A DNA stretch of 64,000 bases. Origin: Takifugu bimaculatus. Taxonomy: Eukaryota > Chordata > Actinopteri > Tetraodontiformes > Tetraodontidae. Made by a program: the position numbers and the translations under genes. Below, one piece after another: positions 37,822-49,689 of the stretch; position 1 is the stretch's first letter, and each line of letters begins with the position of its first letter. The stretch is from positions 4,898,294 through 4,962,293 of the forward strand of contig CP034991.1 in NCBI GenBank assembly GCA_004026145.2, read 5' to 3'. The notes below the pieces were generated by a model. That model was not told the origin of the DNA and ran no database searches. It saw only the letters and a list, made by a program, of their open reading frames with translations.

Positions 37822-40800
37822 ATGTCGGTAAGTAAGATTGGATCACGGTAGTAGTGTCACGTATGACTGCAACAACATAGACGCAACGTTTCCACGGGAT
37901 TTTGATTCTGGATAATAACGCTGTAAAGATGGCGTCAGTGTGTTCAGCGGCCTAATGCTAAGAATTTCTGACGGTACCATCAAATAGGGTGCGTTGTATG
38001 TGTTTGGACAGGGTTTATTGGATTTATCGATCACTTCTTGTATCAGGTAACGCTTACATGGAGAGACTTCTTCGCCCTTCGTTAATGCCTATTTTAAACC
38101 ATTTCACCCGTAGTTTTAAGCTTTGTTGTAGCTTCTGCCATTCTCTTTTGGCCTCCACATTAAAGCACCTTACTCCGGCGATTGCTGTAACCCCGAGGAT
38201 GGGAACAACTTTATGGTTCTAACGTTATTATTGTTATTATTTATTGCACCTTCGGCGCATCATTGAAGTGTTTTAACTACGTTCTAGCAGGATAATTTCC
38301 CCTTTTAAACAATGAATGATGACACTGCAGTCTACCCTTAATGAAATGAGGGATCTCCAGTTGAATCTTTAGGGAAATTCACCGATGCATTAAAGTCGAC
38401 AACAGTTCATATAAAACGAATGAAGGACTCCTGTTCCTATATATAACTCTGTTGTAATATGAGGTGTTTTTTTGCAAGGTTATATTAATTTTAGGCACTT
38501 TAATTGTTAGAATTTCGTAACAGTAGTGTTAAACTACTAATGGTAACGTTTATAAGGTAGTAGAACGATTATATTTGTATGCTTTTGAGGGGGGAAACAT
38601 CATTGATGTAGGTCTCATATGAAATGTGAGGATTAAGAACAATTTAAGAAGATCTGAATAATCTCACTCTGTAATACAGTTAATTTTGAATGTAGGCTAT
38701 TGTTCACACTGCCCCCCAGGTACAGGAATGCTTTGATGCATTAGTAAGGGTGCACAATATTTGTCTTCTTTTAGGGAAGCGATAGTGACTCGGTGAAACT
38801 GACCAGAACAGGGTCCCCGGTTCATCACAGAAAACACACGATGGAGTCGTCAAGATCTCCCAGAAGCTCCAAACACCACCATTCGCGGTCACGCTCGCGC
38901 TCCAGAAAACGTAAGTGTTCTTCAGCAGTCCCACAGATAGTATGATACACCCACTCTTGTATCATCTATCAAGATCTCTGCAAAACTCTGCAATTTCAAT
39001 GGCCTATGAATGCGTACCACAGCTGTGTCAGCACTTTGCTTTTTGCTGTTGCCAGGTGACAGGAAGTACCGACGGAGTCGAAGCAGGAGCAAAGAGGTAA
39101 TTAATTTCTGTGACTAGAAACTTGTTTGTGATTTTCCAGGCTTGATATGTAGTCCTTTTTAATGTATTCAAAGGTGAGTATGTTTTATGCTAGAAAAAAG
39201 AAAAAAAAGTACAAATTGCAAAGCAGTTTGTACTAAATGGGGATACTGACATTGAAAGGTTCCTATTTTCTGGTATCTCTCAATGGTTGTAAGAGCTATT
39301 AATAGTCAATTTTAGATTTCTTTTTTCCTTTTTATTTTATTTTTTGATAAAACATCTGTGTAGATCGCATGATAACATTTCTACAATAAATCATACTCAG
39401 CGTGCTAATGCACGAAGAGACTGAACTGAAGACCCTGCTGACATAGCAAAATTATATGTCTTCTACTGGGAAAGGTAACTATCTGCCATTCAAACTCTTT
39501 GTTTCACATTTCTGTAGAAGAAAACATTTGGATTTCTTACAGCTCAAGATGGGCATGTACTATTTAAGCATTCAGTGATGCCAAACGTGGTTTTTGTCTA
39601 GTGCATAAAATAAGGTATAAAAACATCTTTCTACTTCTTAAATACCACAAGAAATATGTGTTGCTGATTTTCAAACTATTTTTCACAAGGTAATTCAAGG
39701 ATTGACTATAAAAAAATCAATGTTTTTATTCATTTTGGGGGCAAATGAGTAATATATTCGTTTTATGCAACGTTATCTCTGAGTTAACTGTTGGCTTTAG
39801 GATGTCCATTCAGTCATTTATATAAAATTGAAGGCATCACTGTTCTGAAACAAGAAACAATGGTTTGCATGCAGAGTGAACATGGTTCGACAATTAATAA
39901 AAAGATTAGATCACATCCGAGAAATGTATCGATCAGAAGCTGTCACACAAAAGAAAATCTATCATGTTGTTAAAAATGAATCAAAAACGGGAAAGTAGTT
40001 TGATTTCATGATGTACCTTCTGCTATAAGCCATGGTACTAACTCTTTTTGTTGCACTATTTTCCTGAAAGAGACAACTTCTTCTTAAAACAGGCACGTAA
40101 AAGAGATTCTCAGAAGCCCTCCAAATCAAACAGAAAAACAGAAGAGTATGAAGACACAGAGAGACTTTCGACAGAGCGTGGAGAGGAGCGGTCCAGACGC
40201 AGAGATGGGAGGTCTTCAAAGGAGGGCCGAAGCTCATCCAGGTCGCATTCCCGCGAAAGGTTTGTCAATAAAGTGCTTTACAATGTGTACAGCAGCTGTA
40301 GTTAGGGCTGCTAAGAGCCTTTTTTAAGCAAAGATTATATTTAAATTATATTGATGACGATATATTTGCTTTTAGGCATCATCACAGCAAAAGTAAGGAC
40401 AAACGTCGATCACGTAGCAGAGACAGGAAGAAGAAGGCGAGGTCTCGCTCGCTTTCACGGACCAAGCACCGTCATCACAGTAAAAGTCGTAGTAAGAGCA
40501 GGTGGGTGTAAGTGTTTATTTTCTTTAAAAACTGTCATAAACTTTGAGTTAACTAGATTTTTTCCTTGTTTGCTTTGTCACCAGAGAACGAAAGAAAAGG
40601 ATTGAGAAAATACACAGGAGGAGTCATAGTGTGTCTCCTAGTCCACCTGCTTTCAGGGGCAGAAATACAGCTATGGATGCACAAGAGGCTCTGGCCAGAA
40701 GGCAAGGGAATACATGACGGCATCTATAAAATGTCTTATAGTATAGTAATATTCTTAATACCAGACTTTATGAAACATGAAAAATGTTTAGACAATTTCA

Positions 40801-41820
40801 CCTTATTTTTTCTACATATATGTTGAGGTTTTTTTTTTTTTTTACTCTAAAGGTGTTAAGATACACTGTGGGAATAAATGTCTTTCCACAGGTTGGAGAG
40901 GGCTAAGAAATTACAGGAACAAAAGGAAAAAGAACTGTTTGAGAAACAGCAGCAACAACAGCAGGAGATAGCTGCAGGCAAGAGTCGCTGACTGTGTCAC
41001 ATTCTGAAATGGAACTTGCCCACAGGCTGGTGTGTGTATTCATTTTTCTCTTGCTGCCCTCACAGCTGCTGTGGCGGCTGCGGCAGTTGCCTCAAATCCT
41101 GGGCTCAATGTGGCAGCCCTTCTGGCCTCTGGCACCCAGGTGACACCTCAGATCGCTGTGGCAGCTCAGATGGCAGCACTTACAGGCAAAGACACTGGCA
41201 GAAACTGGTATCGCTGTGCCCAGCTACTATAACCCATCTTCAGTAAACCCCATGAAGTTTGCAGAGCAGGAGAAGAAGAGGAAAAAGCTGTGGCAGGGAA
41301 AGAAGGATGGGGTAAGAATATTTTTCTATTCCATATACTCACATAAACAGGCGCTCAATTGACAAAATATATTCCATGTACCATTTCAAACATCTTTCCA
41401 CACATTAGAAAGGGTGCTGCATTGTCCTATTGTTGAATTCTAATTTTGTTTTGTTTTTTAAGGACAAATCTCAGACAGCAGAGTTGTGGGAGAAGCTTAA
41501 CTTTGGAAACAAGGACCAAAATGTTAAATTTCGCAAATTAATGGGTATTAAAGTAAGTATAATGGGTGATAGTCAGCCCTGAAATACTCTGATGTTTATC
41601 TTTGAAGGTAAATGGGATTGTTTTTTTGCAGGGTGATGATGATGAAGCAGAAGTTTCTAAACCAGTCAATGATGAAGACCTGAGGACTCTTCAGAAGCAG
41701 GAGGAGATGTTCAGGAACCTTGACGTTCAGTACGAGATGGCTCGGTCTCAGACGCACACCCAGAGAGGAATGGGCCTCGGCTTCTCCTCTTCTTTCTCTC
41801 GTGGAATGGATTCCATCTAG
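37822..41820 (+). CDS. rsrc2: Arginine/serine-rich coiled-coil protein 2
   Basis: Ten coding exons: 37822-37827 (only ATG TCG), 38775-38910, 39056-39096, 40093-40259, 40376-40501, 40585-40701, 40892-40977, 41066-41311, 41463-41552 and 41632-41820. The predicted product has 400 residues once one extra base is ignored. The N-terminal half is an RS domain (HHHSRSRSRSRKR, SRRRDGRSSKEGRSSSRSHS). A conserved C-terminal block includes RGRNTAMDAQEALARR, NVAALLASGTQVTPQIAVAA, MKFAEQEKKRKKLWQGKK, WEKLNFGNKDQNVKFRKLMG and YEMARSQTHTQRGMGLGF, all matching human RSRC2. RSRC2 is a nuclear SR-like protein with suspected roles in RNA processing. The introns after 40701 and 40977 start with GC. In exon 8 CTTACAGGC around 41180-41186 carries one base too many relative to the conserved AALQAK reading. 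Confidence 0.95.
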
Positions 41821-42280
41821 CGCCACATATTGGACATCTTTGCCAATCATCTGTTCATTGAGGACCACATCGCCAGCCTTCAAGCGTGCATGGTTACTCT
41901 GCTCTAAAACTGCAATTTATTTATAGACGGCCATCTCACCTGTTGTTATATTGCATTGTAAATAACTAGATGCTGAGTTTGTCTCAGTGTTACTCTGTTC
42001 ATCCTCACAAAAGGATGCTCAGTTTTACCAGTTGAAATTAGATATTTGTTTGAATGATGTATCTTTGATGTGATTGTTCAACCATAAACTGATGTGAAGT
42101 TTCAAGTGAACATTATTTACATCAACTGAGCAGAAGGACTCTGGTGTCATCTTAGTCTTTTTTTAAAAATCAACCAGAGGAAAGTTGAAGGGGGTTGTAA
42201 ACTATGTCATCAGGCTTGCTTGGATAAAGATGGGATTTAGAAATAACATTTCAGATGTTCTTTGAAATAAATTAGTTTTG
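41821..42280 (+). other. rsrc2: rsrc2 3' UTR with poly(A) signal
   Basis: Noncoding sequence after the stop, with AATAAA at 42266-42271. The opposite gene has its own signal only about 20 bases further on. Confidence 0.65.
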
Positions 42281-42587
42281 TGTTGAATTTTTATTTCTAC
42301 TTGACCCTGCTTTTTTACTGCCCGGTGAGAAACGGGCAATTTCTCTGCTCATGGGCAGAATTATTTTAGAAAATGTTTCACAATCTTTAATGTTAGTCCA
42401 AAACTCATTTTAACAGTGCAAATTAAAAATGGCCATAGTGCAATTTAGACAGCTCTAGTTGAATAGAGAATATTTTTCTTTCAATAACATTTTACAGTGG
42501 TCCCAAAGTTATACCTGGTTCAAACTGGCCAAAAACATGGCCGACCAAAGGCAGATGAAGTGACTAGCAACGAAAACATGACACATG
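42281..42587 (-). other. 3' UTR of the unknown minus-strand gene
   Basis: On the minus strand AATAAA at 42295-42290 is the best poly(A) signal after the stop at 42588. There is no coding content. The two convergent transcripts end within a few tens of bases of each other. Confidence 0.55.
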
Positions 42588-44232
42588 TCATTTGCAAATA
42601 AGACTGGAGTAGAGAACATGGGCTACCCCAGTGATGAGGTTATGGTTGGCAAACTCCAGGATGAGGAGAAGGATCGGGTACTCCGTACGTCTCTTCTCCA
42701 GGGCGGAGTCCTCACTCAAGCCCATCCAGTGGAGCAGCAGCAGTCTGCATGGCTTCAGGGAACAGGTCTGTTGCAAGTTCCTCTGCAGGTGGCAAGTCAG
42801 TGATTCGATCAATATGATGGACTTTAAAGCCCTCCACTTTCTGGCTGATTTTGCTGTTGGCTGTGTGAAACTGCTGGCCGAGCCATTGTCCAATACAATT
42901 GAGTAGGGAACTGGAATACAAGCAGCCCCAGTCCTTGGCCTTCAACAAGGCTAATACAGTTTCTGTCACAGCCTTTTCCTCCAGATTGTCACTCATGCAC
43001 TGTTCAATGTTCCTCAAAAGCAGCAAGACGATCTTAAGGTTCGAGTAGCTTTGACTCTTGCAGAGTTTGTCGCTAATACCCAGTAGTTTTTGTTTTATTG
43101 TGCCTACAGTGGATTGGCTTTGCTCCGCTTCCAATCTCGGGTTTTGAAAGGAACAGAAATAATCTTGAGCTGCAGAAGTCTCAAACGTTTCTCCTTCCAT
43201 CTGGCAGTCCTGGAGACCTGACACTTTTTTAGTGGATTCAGGATCTTGCAAACGGCTGGCTGGTGCAGAATCGAGCTGTACACTAAGGATATAGCTCCTC
43301 TTCAGAGAGTTGTCATGTAACTGTGATTTCCAAACATCCTTTAAAGAAAAGATTATTCACATCAAATAGTTTATTTGGGTACAGGAGGAACACACCCCAA
43401 TTGATCATGTTGACATTATATTGATGTAAATTATACCTGAAAGTTCTCCAGCACAGCAAGCTGCCCTTCTTTACTGTACATTTCAAAGGCTACTCGAAAA
43501 AGTCCTTGAATGCTGTAGAACCACAGGCTGTTGTTTGCTGTTGGCACTTTCAAGCCGTGAAATCTAAAAGCTGCAGTACATTGACAATCATGCCGTATTG
43601 TTTAGTTTGATAAAGTCCAATACAGTAGCAAAGTTAATGGGAGTAAAAGATATTTTTCCAAATGATTTAGTGTTCAGTGTATTACCAGGAGAAAACTTTA
43701 TTTTGGTTGCCAATCCTTTCTTTGCAAATTTGGCATGGTATCTGGGATGATTCTCTGTGCGAACATTAGTTTTGGAAAGGAGATCAGCTCCCAAATAAAG
43801 AGGAACTGCTGGAATCTGAAACACAGGATATAGGTATGTTACTTTCTCAACAGTTTAGAAAAGCCTGCCTAGACTGTTCCCTGAGTCCAAACGTTACAGG
43901 AAGAACTGATGTAGCAATCAACAAACAAACAAACAAAAAAAACAGTGTAGCAAGTAAAAACAGATCGCACTCAAACTAATCACTTTCATCCCAGGATTTA
44001 TCCAAATCCTTTTCTTTGGTTGAGTCTGGTGGAGTTGATGTTTAAAGCATAATTGGATTAAGATGGCCGAGGATGCTTTGACGAGCTATGGGAAATTACA
44101 AGCAACACTCACCTTGTCGGGGCATTCTGTCAGCCTAAACGATGTTTGATTCACCAAGTAAATAAAACGGATTTTCCAGGAGCCGCCATCCCACTGCGGT
44201 AAATTTAAGTAAATGGTCGCACAACTTGACAT
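42588..44232 (-). CDS. Unrecognised four-exon protein, about 377 residues
   Basis: Four exons with good splice signals and consistent phases: 44232-44113 (MSSCATIYLNLPQWDGGSWK...), 43815-43686 (IPAVPLYLGADLLSKTNV...), 43570-43437 (AFRFHGLKVPTANNSLWFYS...) and 43338-42588. The last encodes a low-complexity linker and then a leucine-rich, probably all-helical C-terminus (NLKIVLLLLRNIEQCMSDNL, EYPILLLILEFANHNLITGV), ending SSLICK. The first three exons look like a compact beta-rich domain. In exon 4 one extra base near 42747 must be ignored to join ATDLFPEAMQ to LLLLHWMGLSEDSALEKR; total coding length is then 1134, divisible by three. No signal peptide or membrane segment is evident. It faces zcchc8 across 274 bases and converges with rsrc2. 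I recognise no family and know no gene at this place in human. Gene structure is well supported; function is unknown. Confidence 0.8.
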
Positions 44233-44506
44233 TTTTGTTGGAACGTTGAAACTTGAAATTGAGACTAAATGAAAGAGTCTTGATTAATATTACTAGATGA
44301 TAGTGACTTGCAAGTTAAATAAATTACATTGTGCTTTAAAAAACAAAAACAAAAAAAACATCTGAGTTGCAACGAAGTACGTAGCATGTAAACATCGCAA
44401 ATTTCCCTGGAGAAACTATTTCCTGTTTCCTGTCACGTGGGTTGTGAACGCCCAATCAAACGAAAGATTGGTCTCTTTAACCTCTGACCTCTAATGTAAC
44501 GTAAAA
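44233..44506. promoter_or_regulatory. Compact bidirectional promoter (unknown gene / zcchc8)
   Basis: Only 274 bases separate the two opposed start codons. The interval holds an E-box CACGTG at 44434-44439, CCAAT at 44452-44456 and an inverted CCAAT (ATTGG) at 44467-44471. There is also an ETS-like TTTCCTG pair at 44420-44431. This arrangement is typical of divergent housekeeping promoters. Confidence 0.65.
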
Positions 44507-47500
44507 ATGGCTGAAGTTGATTTTGGCGATAGCGAGCTTTTTGAACAACTCGGCGATTCCCCTCCGCCAGTGTCCCAACACATTCGCTTCACAGATGACG
44601 AAGACGATTGTGATGAGATCCGCCAGCTCAGAAGCAGATTGGAGGAATGTGAGGACTGCAACCAGAGACTTATCGAAGAAAATATCCTTACTGTGGGCAG
44701 TCATTAGCCTTGGCAGTAGCTAATGGCTGCTAGCTATTATCAAAACAGTAAATGTACGATCTGAAAATATACATTTCATGTTTTATTTACGCCTTTAACT
44801 CACAGAATACATAAATGCTTGAAACGCAAACAGAGCATTTTGACGCGACCGAGGTAAATACAAAAAGGATGCATAAGTGAAACCGAAATTGTTTTTTTAA
44901 AATTATCTTTTGACTTGATAGCGGCATCATCGTTGAAGATGTTAATTTTGACGGGCCAGTTCTTCAAATTCTTTATGCAAACAACGTGATTTCAAAGTAA
45001 GCATTTTACTTGTGTTAATGATTTGTTGATCTTATATTGGTTGATTACAATGGCTAAATAACGAGTATTCTTTCTTAAGGAGCTGTCGTCAAGAAATTGA
45101 GGATTGTATTTGTAATGTAATTGCAAAGCACCATTTTCCACGCAAAGAAATGATAAAATCTAGTTTTCACATAAAACCACAGGTTAGTACCAGAATTTCT
45201 TCTATGGTGATGAATTACAATTGGCATAAAACTGGTATAATTTACATGCAACTCTTTTCACCCTTTTACAAAGCATTCAGCTTTTGTTTTGGATGAAGAT
45301 CCTTCTTCTACCTGTGCTGTAAAATCAACAACAGAAGCCTTTAAAGTAAGTAGTTTCTCTATGTTAACAAATAATGGGACTTTAGTCAAGGCGCTTCATC
45401 GTTATATTTCATTTCTCTGATATAGGTCGTAGGAAGTGTTTCATATTTTACAACTTTCTGTCTCGACAAACTTGGACAGCCTCTGCTGAATGAAAATCCC
45501 CAGACGACAGATGGATGGGACACTCCCCTGTATGTTTATCATACCCTGGATCCACTCACACATCATAAGATTTAACATATTGTTGCAATTATATATTTTT
45601 TTTAATGGGGCTAAACACTATCCATAATAATCCATCTTAGAAGTAGAACCTTTGACAAAACAGTATGCTACTTGTTGAATTTGTTATTAATGAACATGAA
45701 TTTCTGCAAAGGTATCACCAAACTTTCCAACAAGTCATTGGTGCGGAAGGAGTAGAACTAGAAATGAAAGACAAAAGGTATGCTTGTGGTTTTAAATAAA
45801 ACTTACAAATTAGAATTTTTAATACATTATGTTTAATTATTACATTATGTTTAATACTTCAACATCCATTTTTTTGTAGATCTAAGTCTGTATGTTTCAA
45901 CTGTGGACTGAGTGGCCATCAGCTGAGAGATTGTCCCAAGGTACAGACAAGTAAACCCATTTGTCCAAGTTATTAATAATAGTATTGTGAGAGTCCTTCA
46001 GGTTAAGGTTCAACAGCACCTCCTACTGGTGCAATGAGAACTGCACTTGAAAATGAAAACTTAATTTTTTAATACAGTATATTGAATCAGCACTAATTCA
46101 GTTGATTTACCACATCAACTTTTAGCCTAAAAATATGGCTGCAATTAATGAAAGAAGAAAGGAGTTCAATCAAAACAACAACCAGGTCACACTGAGTAAC
46201 CAGCGATACCACGCTGATGAAGTGGAGGAAAGGTTTTCCAAATACAGACCAGGGATCATAAGGTAACATTACCCAACATTTAGCAATGGATACTACATGA
46301 AACATAGCATAATGTTGTTTGTGTTGTACGTTTATGCAGTGATGAATTGTTGTCTAGCACTTGGAATCGATGGCCACACCATCCCACCTCTGATTTATCG
46401 CATGCGACAACTGGGCTACCCACCAGGTTGGCTCAAAGAGGCAGAGATGGAAAACTCTGGATTAACACTCTACGATGGAAATGGTCTGTTTTAAATTACT
46501 TCAAAACCTTTGGATTCTATTTAATTTGCTCTATCCAAAATACCACAAAGCTGTTATGGGTGTAACTAACACAGTAATATTAAATCTGTTATTTCCCCTC
46601 CCTTAGTTTCAAATGATGGGAATATAACAGATCACACCAGTTCCCAAAACATCTCCTATGATGTGTCTAAACTGGTGGACTTCCCAGGGTTTAATGTACC
46701 TGCACCACGTGGAATGAGAGATGTAAGTCAGGTTAACCTATATAATGTTGTGCTTTACTATACATTCATTTTATTCCAGTAGTGTATGGAAGACATGGTT
46801 CAGTTTACTTTTGGCTTCAGAATCTAAAACTGTAAAAAGTTCAGCATTCTATCTTGACATAATTAAAGACTTTGGCAACTGGTCAAATTGACACATTTTT
46901 CCTTCTTTTTTTTTTTTTTTTACAGGAGTTCTTGCAGTACGGTTCAATCCCCATGCAGCATAGCCACATGAAGCAAAACTTCTCAGCCTATCTGTCGAAC
47001 AACTTCCCTGAGGTAATCATCTTAAAAACCCAAGTGGTTGGGCTTTTCCTCTCTACAAATAAAGCCCACATCTGCTTCCTTTTCCAGTTTCCTTTCTGAA
47101 ATGCTCACACCTCATAAAAAATGTTTGACTACAAACAGTGACTCGGGCGTTACTTGTAACATAGGCCATCTAGTTGAGGCGTCCTACAAATTAAAGCAGT
47201 TTGGATTTACTTTTAATATTAGATAATGTGATTAATAGGTAATGCAGTAACTGTATTTTTGAAGAGAGGACTATATGTATCCCAATTGAACATTAATTAC
47301 TTGTTTAGTAAACTCATCCCTGGGTTTCTTTCATCATGGGGAGGTTAATCAGAAACCTGTTGAACTATTCCTTTAAAGCTGTATAAATATCCAAATGCTC
47401 CTTTCTTGCTGACAGCCTGGTGAAACCTGCAACAAGAGACCCCATGAAAATGTCTCGTCCCCAAAGCCCAGAAAGAAGACACGACGGAGTCCTAATGAAA

Positions 47501-48796
47501 GTTCCGACATGGACATTGAGTCAGGTATGGGTTCACCCTACTGTTAATCAACCGACACACTTCATTTTTACAGGAATAATATAAGTGGAAGCCATTTTGT
47601 TTGGCTCTTGATCTTTTTCATTTTGAACAAATCCAATAACACTTAAATGAGTTGATGTTCAGATTCAGATTCAGATTTATTTATTGCCATTGTTCATGTA
47701 GTACACAGTATTACACAAGCTAGGAATTTGTCTCGGTGTGACGCTGCAACATTCCACATAGAGAAGACAACACTAGGATAAGATAAATAAAATAAGATAT
47801 ATATATATAAATAAATAGTAAGGAATAGGTAATGTGTATTCCTATAATGTGCAAGAGCAGCAGTTAAGTTAAGGTTAGAAGGTCCTTGGTTAGGTCCTTG
47901 GTTATTTCAGAACTTTTCATGACTGCTGATTCTTCTTTTAGACCCAGGAGCACCATATGCCAATAATTTCCAGTTCCAGCCTCCTCTGCCCCCCGGCTCA
48001 CCTTGCTTTAGCTCACCACCACCTCTACCCCAGGGTACTCCTCCTGCTACACCCACTCCCCCACCTTTACCAAAAGAAACCCCTCCAGTCACACCCAGAA
48101 ATGGCTCTCCAGCTCTAAGAGGGCAAAACTGGAAGGTGGTTGATGAGATCGGGGAGAAAACAGAGGACGAGCTCACGCTTGAGGAACTGGAAGAGCAGCA
48201 AAGAATGATATGGGCGGCTTTAGAGAATGCTGACACAACCCCCAGCAGCGACTGTGAGACACCTGTGTCACCATGTGTGTCCACACCTGTCCATGTAGAC
48301 ACAGAAATGGAAGACACTGAGGAAGTACCAGTTCCAACAGAACCTGTAGAACCCTGCCACAAAAATGAAGAGCAGCCAGAGCCTCAGGAAACGACTCCAC
48401 AGGAACTCAGGCCAGCTAAAGGCGAGAATGACGGCCCCCACAGCCCCATACCGGTCCAAGCTCAGGAAGAGGCACCTCGCAGTCCTGGTCAAGTCGTCAC
48501 TGAAGAAGACTCTCCACAGAGCCCTGATCCAGTTGAATGCCAGGTGAGAAAGCCTGAGAGCAGCCAAGAAGATGAAGCTGCAGCTCCCTGTTACAGATCC
48601 TGAGGAGGTGTCAGATTCTTCCTCTCAGGATGTCAGAAAGGTGAAAGCTGTTCCTCATCGGAGCTATTTTGCCACAGGCATCGTTCCATTCGAAGACACT
48701 CCAGAATACACTGAAGTCGCTGAAGCCACAGGAACCTACCTTAAGATCAGAGACCTGCTCAAAAGTTCCCCTCGAAGTTTGGGAAAGAAAAAATAA
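44507..48796 (+). CDS. zcchc8: Zinc finger CCHC-type 8, NEXT complex scaffold
   Basis: Thirteen exons: 44507-44681, 44915-44996, 45080-45182, 45274-45345, 45426-45529, 45712-45777, 45880-45940, 46126-46262, 46340-46483, 46607-46722, 46926-47012, 47416-47524 and 47942-48796. Ignoring two extra bases, these give exactly 702 residues, close to human ZCCHC8 at about 707. The start MAEVDFGDSELFE is conserved. A zinc knuckle CFNCGLSGHQLRDC has C206, C209, H214 and C219. The PSP domain follows (YRMRQLGYPPGWLKEAEMEN). A proline-rich stretch (PPLPKETPPVTPR) leads to LTLEELEEQQRMIWAALENA, an acidic Pro/Glu-rich tail, and the conserved end EATGTYLKIRDLLKSSPR. The protein scaffolds MTR4 and RBM7 to feed nuclear RNAs to the exosome. 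Intron 1 looks U12-type with AT-AC ends. Extra bases lie near 46355 and in 48580-48583. Confidence 0.95.
47655..47830. mobile_element. Short retroposon-like fragment in zcchc8 intron 12
   Basis: AGATTCAGATTCAGATTTAT, then TTTATTGCCATTGTTCATG and GGAATTTGTCTCGGTGTGAC, resemble a fish interspersed repeat whose copies contain 'tttattgccattg...gaattttgtctyggtg'. A simple ATATATATAA run follows. The family is not certain. Confidence 0.4.
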
Positions 48797-49430
48797 CTGG
48801 AATTACATGAGAAAGATGCATTCATATTTTTAAGCAACATTTTGAACAGCAGTTACCTAAATTGTGTGTTGTTTGTTTTGTTTTTTTGTTTTTTTTAAAG
48901 CTATGTTGTCTTTAGTGAAGTGTCTGTACAGGAAAAATTGCTGTGTCAGCAGTTAGGGACAGACATTGATAAATATTGGAAGTGATCATTTGTTTTGATC
49001 GCTTATGTTTTTAGACATAATTTGGCAATGAATTGTTCAAACTTATCCTGGTGTTTTTTTTATTCCCTTCCCCCACAAATATGTAAAAAAAAGAAAAACC
49101 ACTGTCTGAGCATTTCTGTTTTGTTCTTTCAATTAGCATCAGCCTGACACTATGAGGTCAGGCTGCCAGGAAGCATAATGTCCATATTTAGTGGGACCAA
49201 GCCTGTCTACCTCTGATAATGAGGATTTTAATGATTGAAAACGGAACGGAAAACAAAACCGGCCATTTTAGCTGTTGGGAATTTTACGTCTGCACCATGT
49301 CTGGATTAGTTTCTTTGGTGTTTAACCTTGTACGGTGAAAAATGTGGACTCGGGTGCAGGTGAGGGCGACAATAATGTTGTGATCCATCTGCACTTTTGA
49401 TAATTTATTATCAATGCGATCTGTTGTCTG

Positions 49431-49436
49431 AATAAA
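49431..49436 (+). other. zcchc8: zcchc8 poly(A) signal
   Basis: AATAAA about 635 bases beyond the zcchc8 stop; the intervening 3' UTR is AT-rich and noncoding. Confidence 0.6.
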
Positions 49437-49689
49437 GTAATGAAAAATACAAAATCAAGCAATAAACATATCCCTGTGTTGTTCCAACTATTAAAGTGAC
49501 TTATTAAATGTATACATTATGGAGAAAAGGTCGGTTAAAAAAAAACCCTCCATACGCAAGAAAAATGGAGCAAAGTGAAAGAATTCTATTGTAGGTTTCA
49601 CTGACGTAATTGACCCCTTTAAAATAAAACCATAGAATAAAACTACACTATCCTTTCAATGTCCTATAGTTCAATATAATGCGACATGT

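Noticed and set aside
47907..48362. Ser/Gly-rich minus-strand frame over zcchc8 exon 13
   Set aside because: Antisense shadow of the proline- and glutamate-rich coding sequence.
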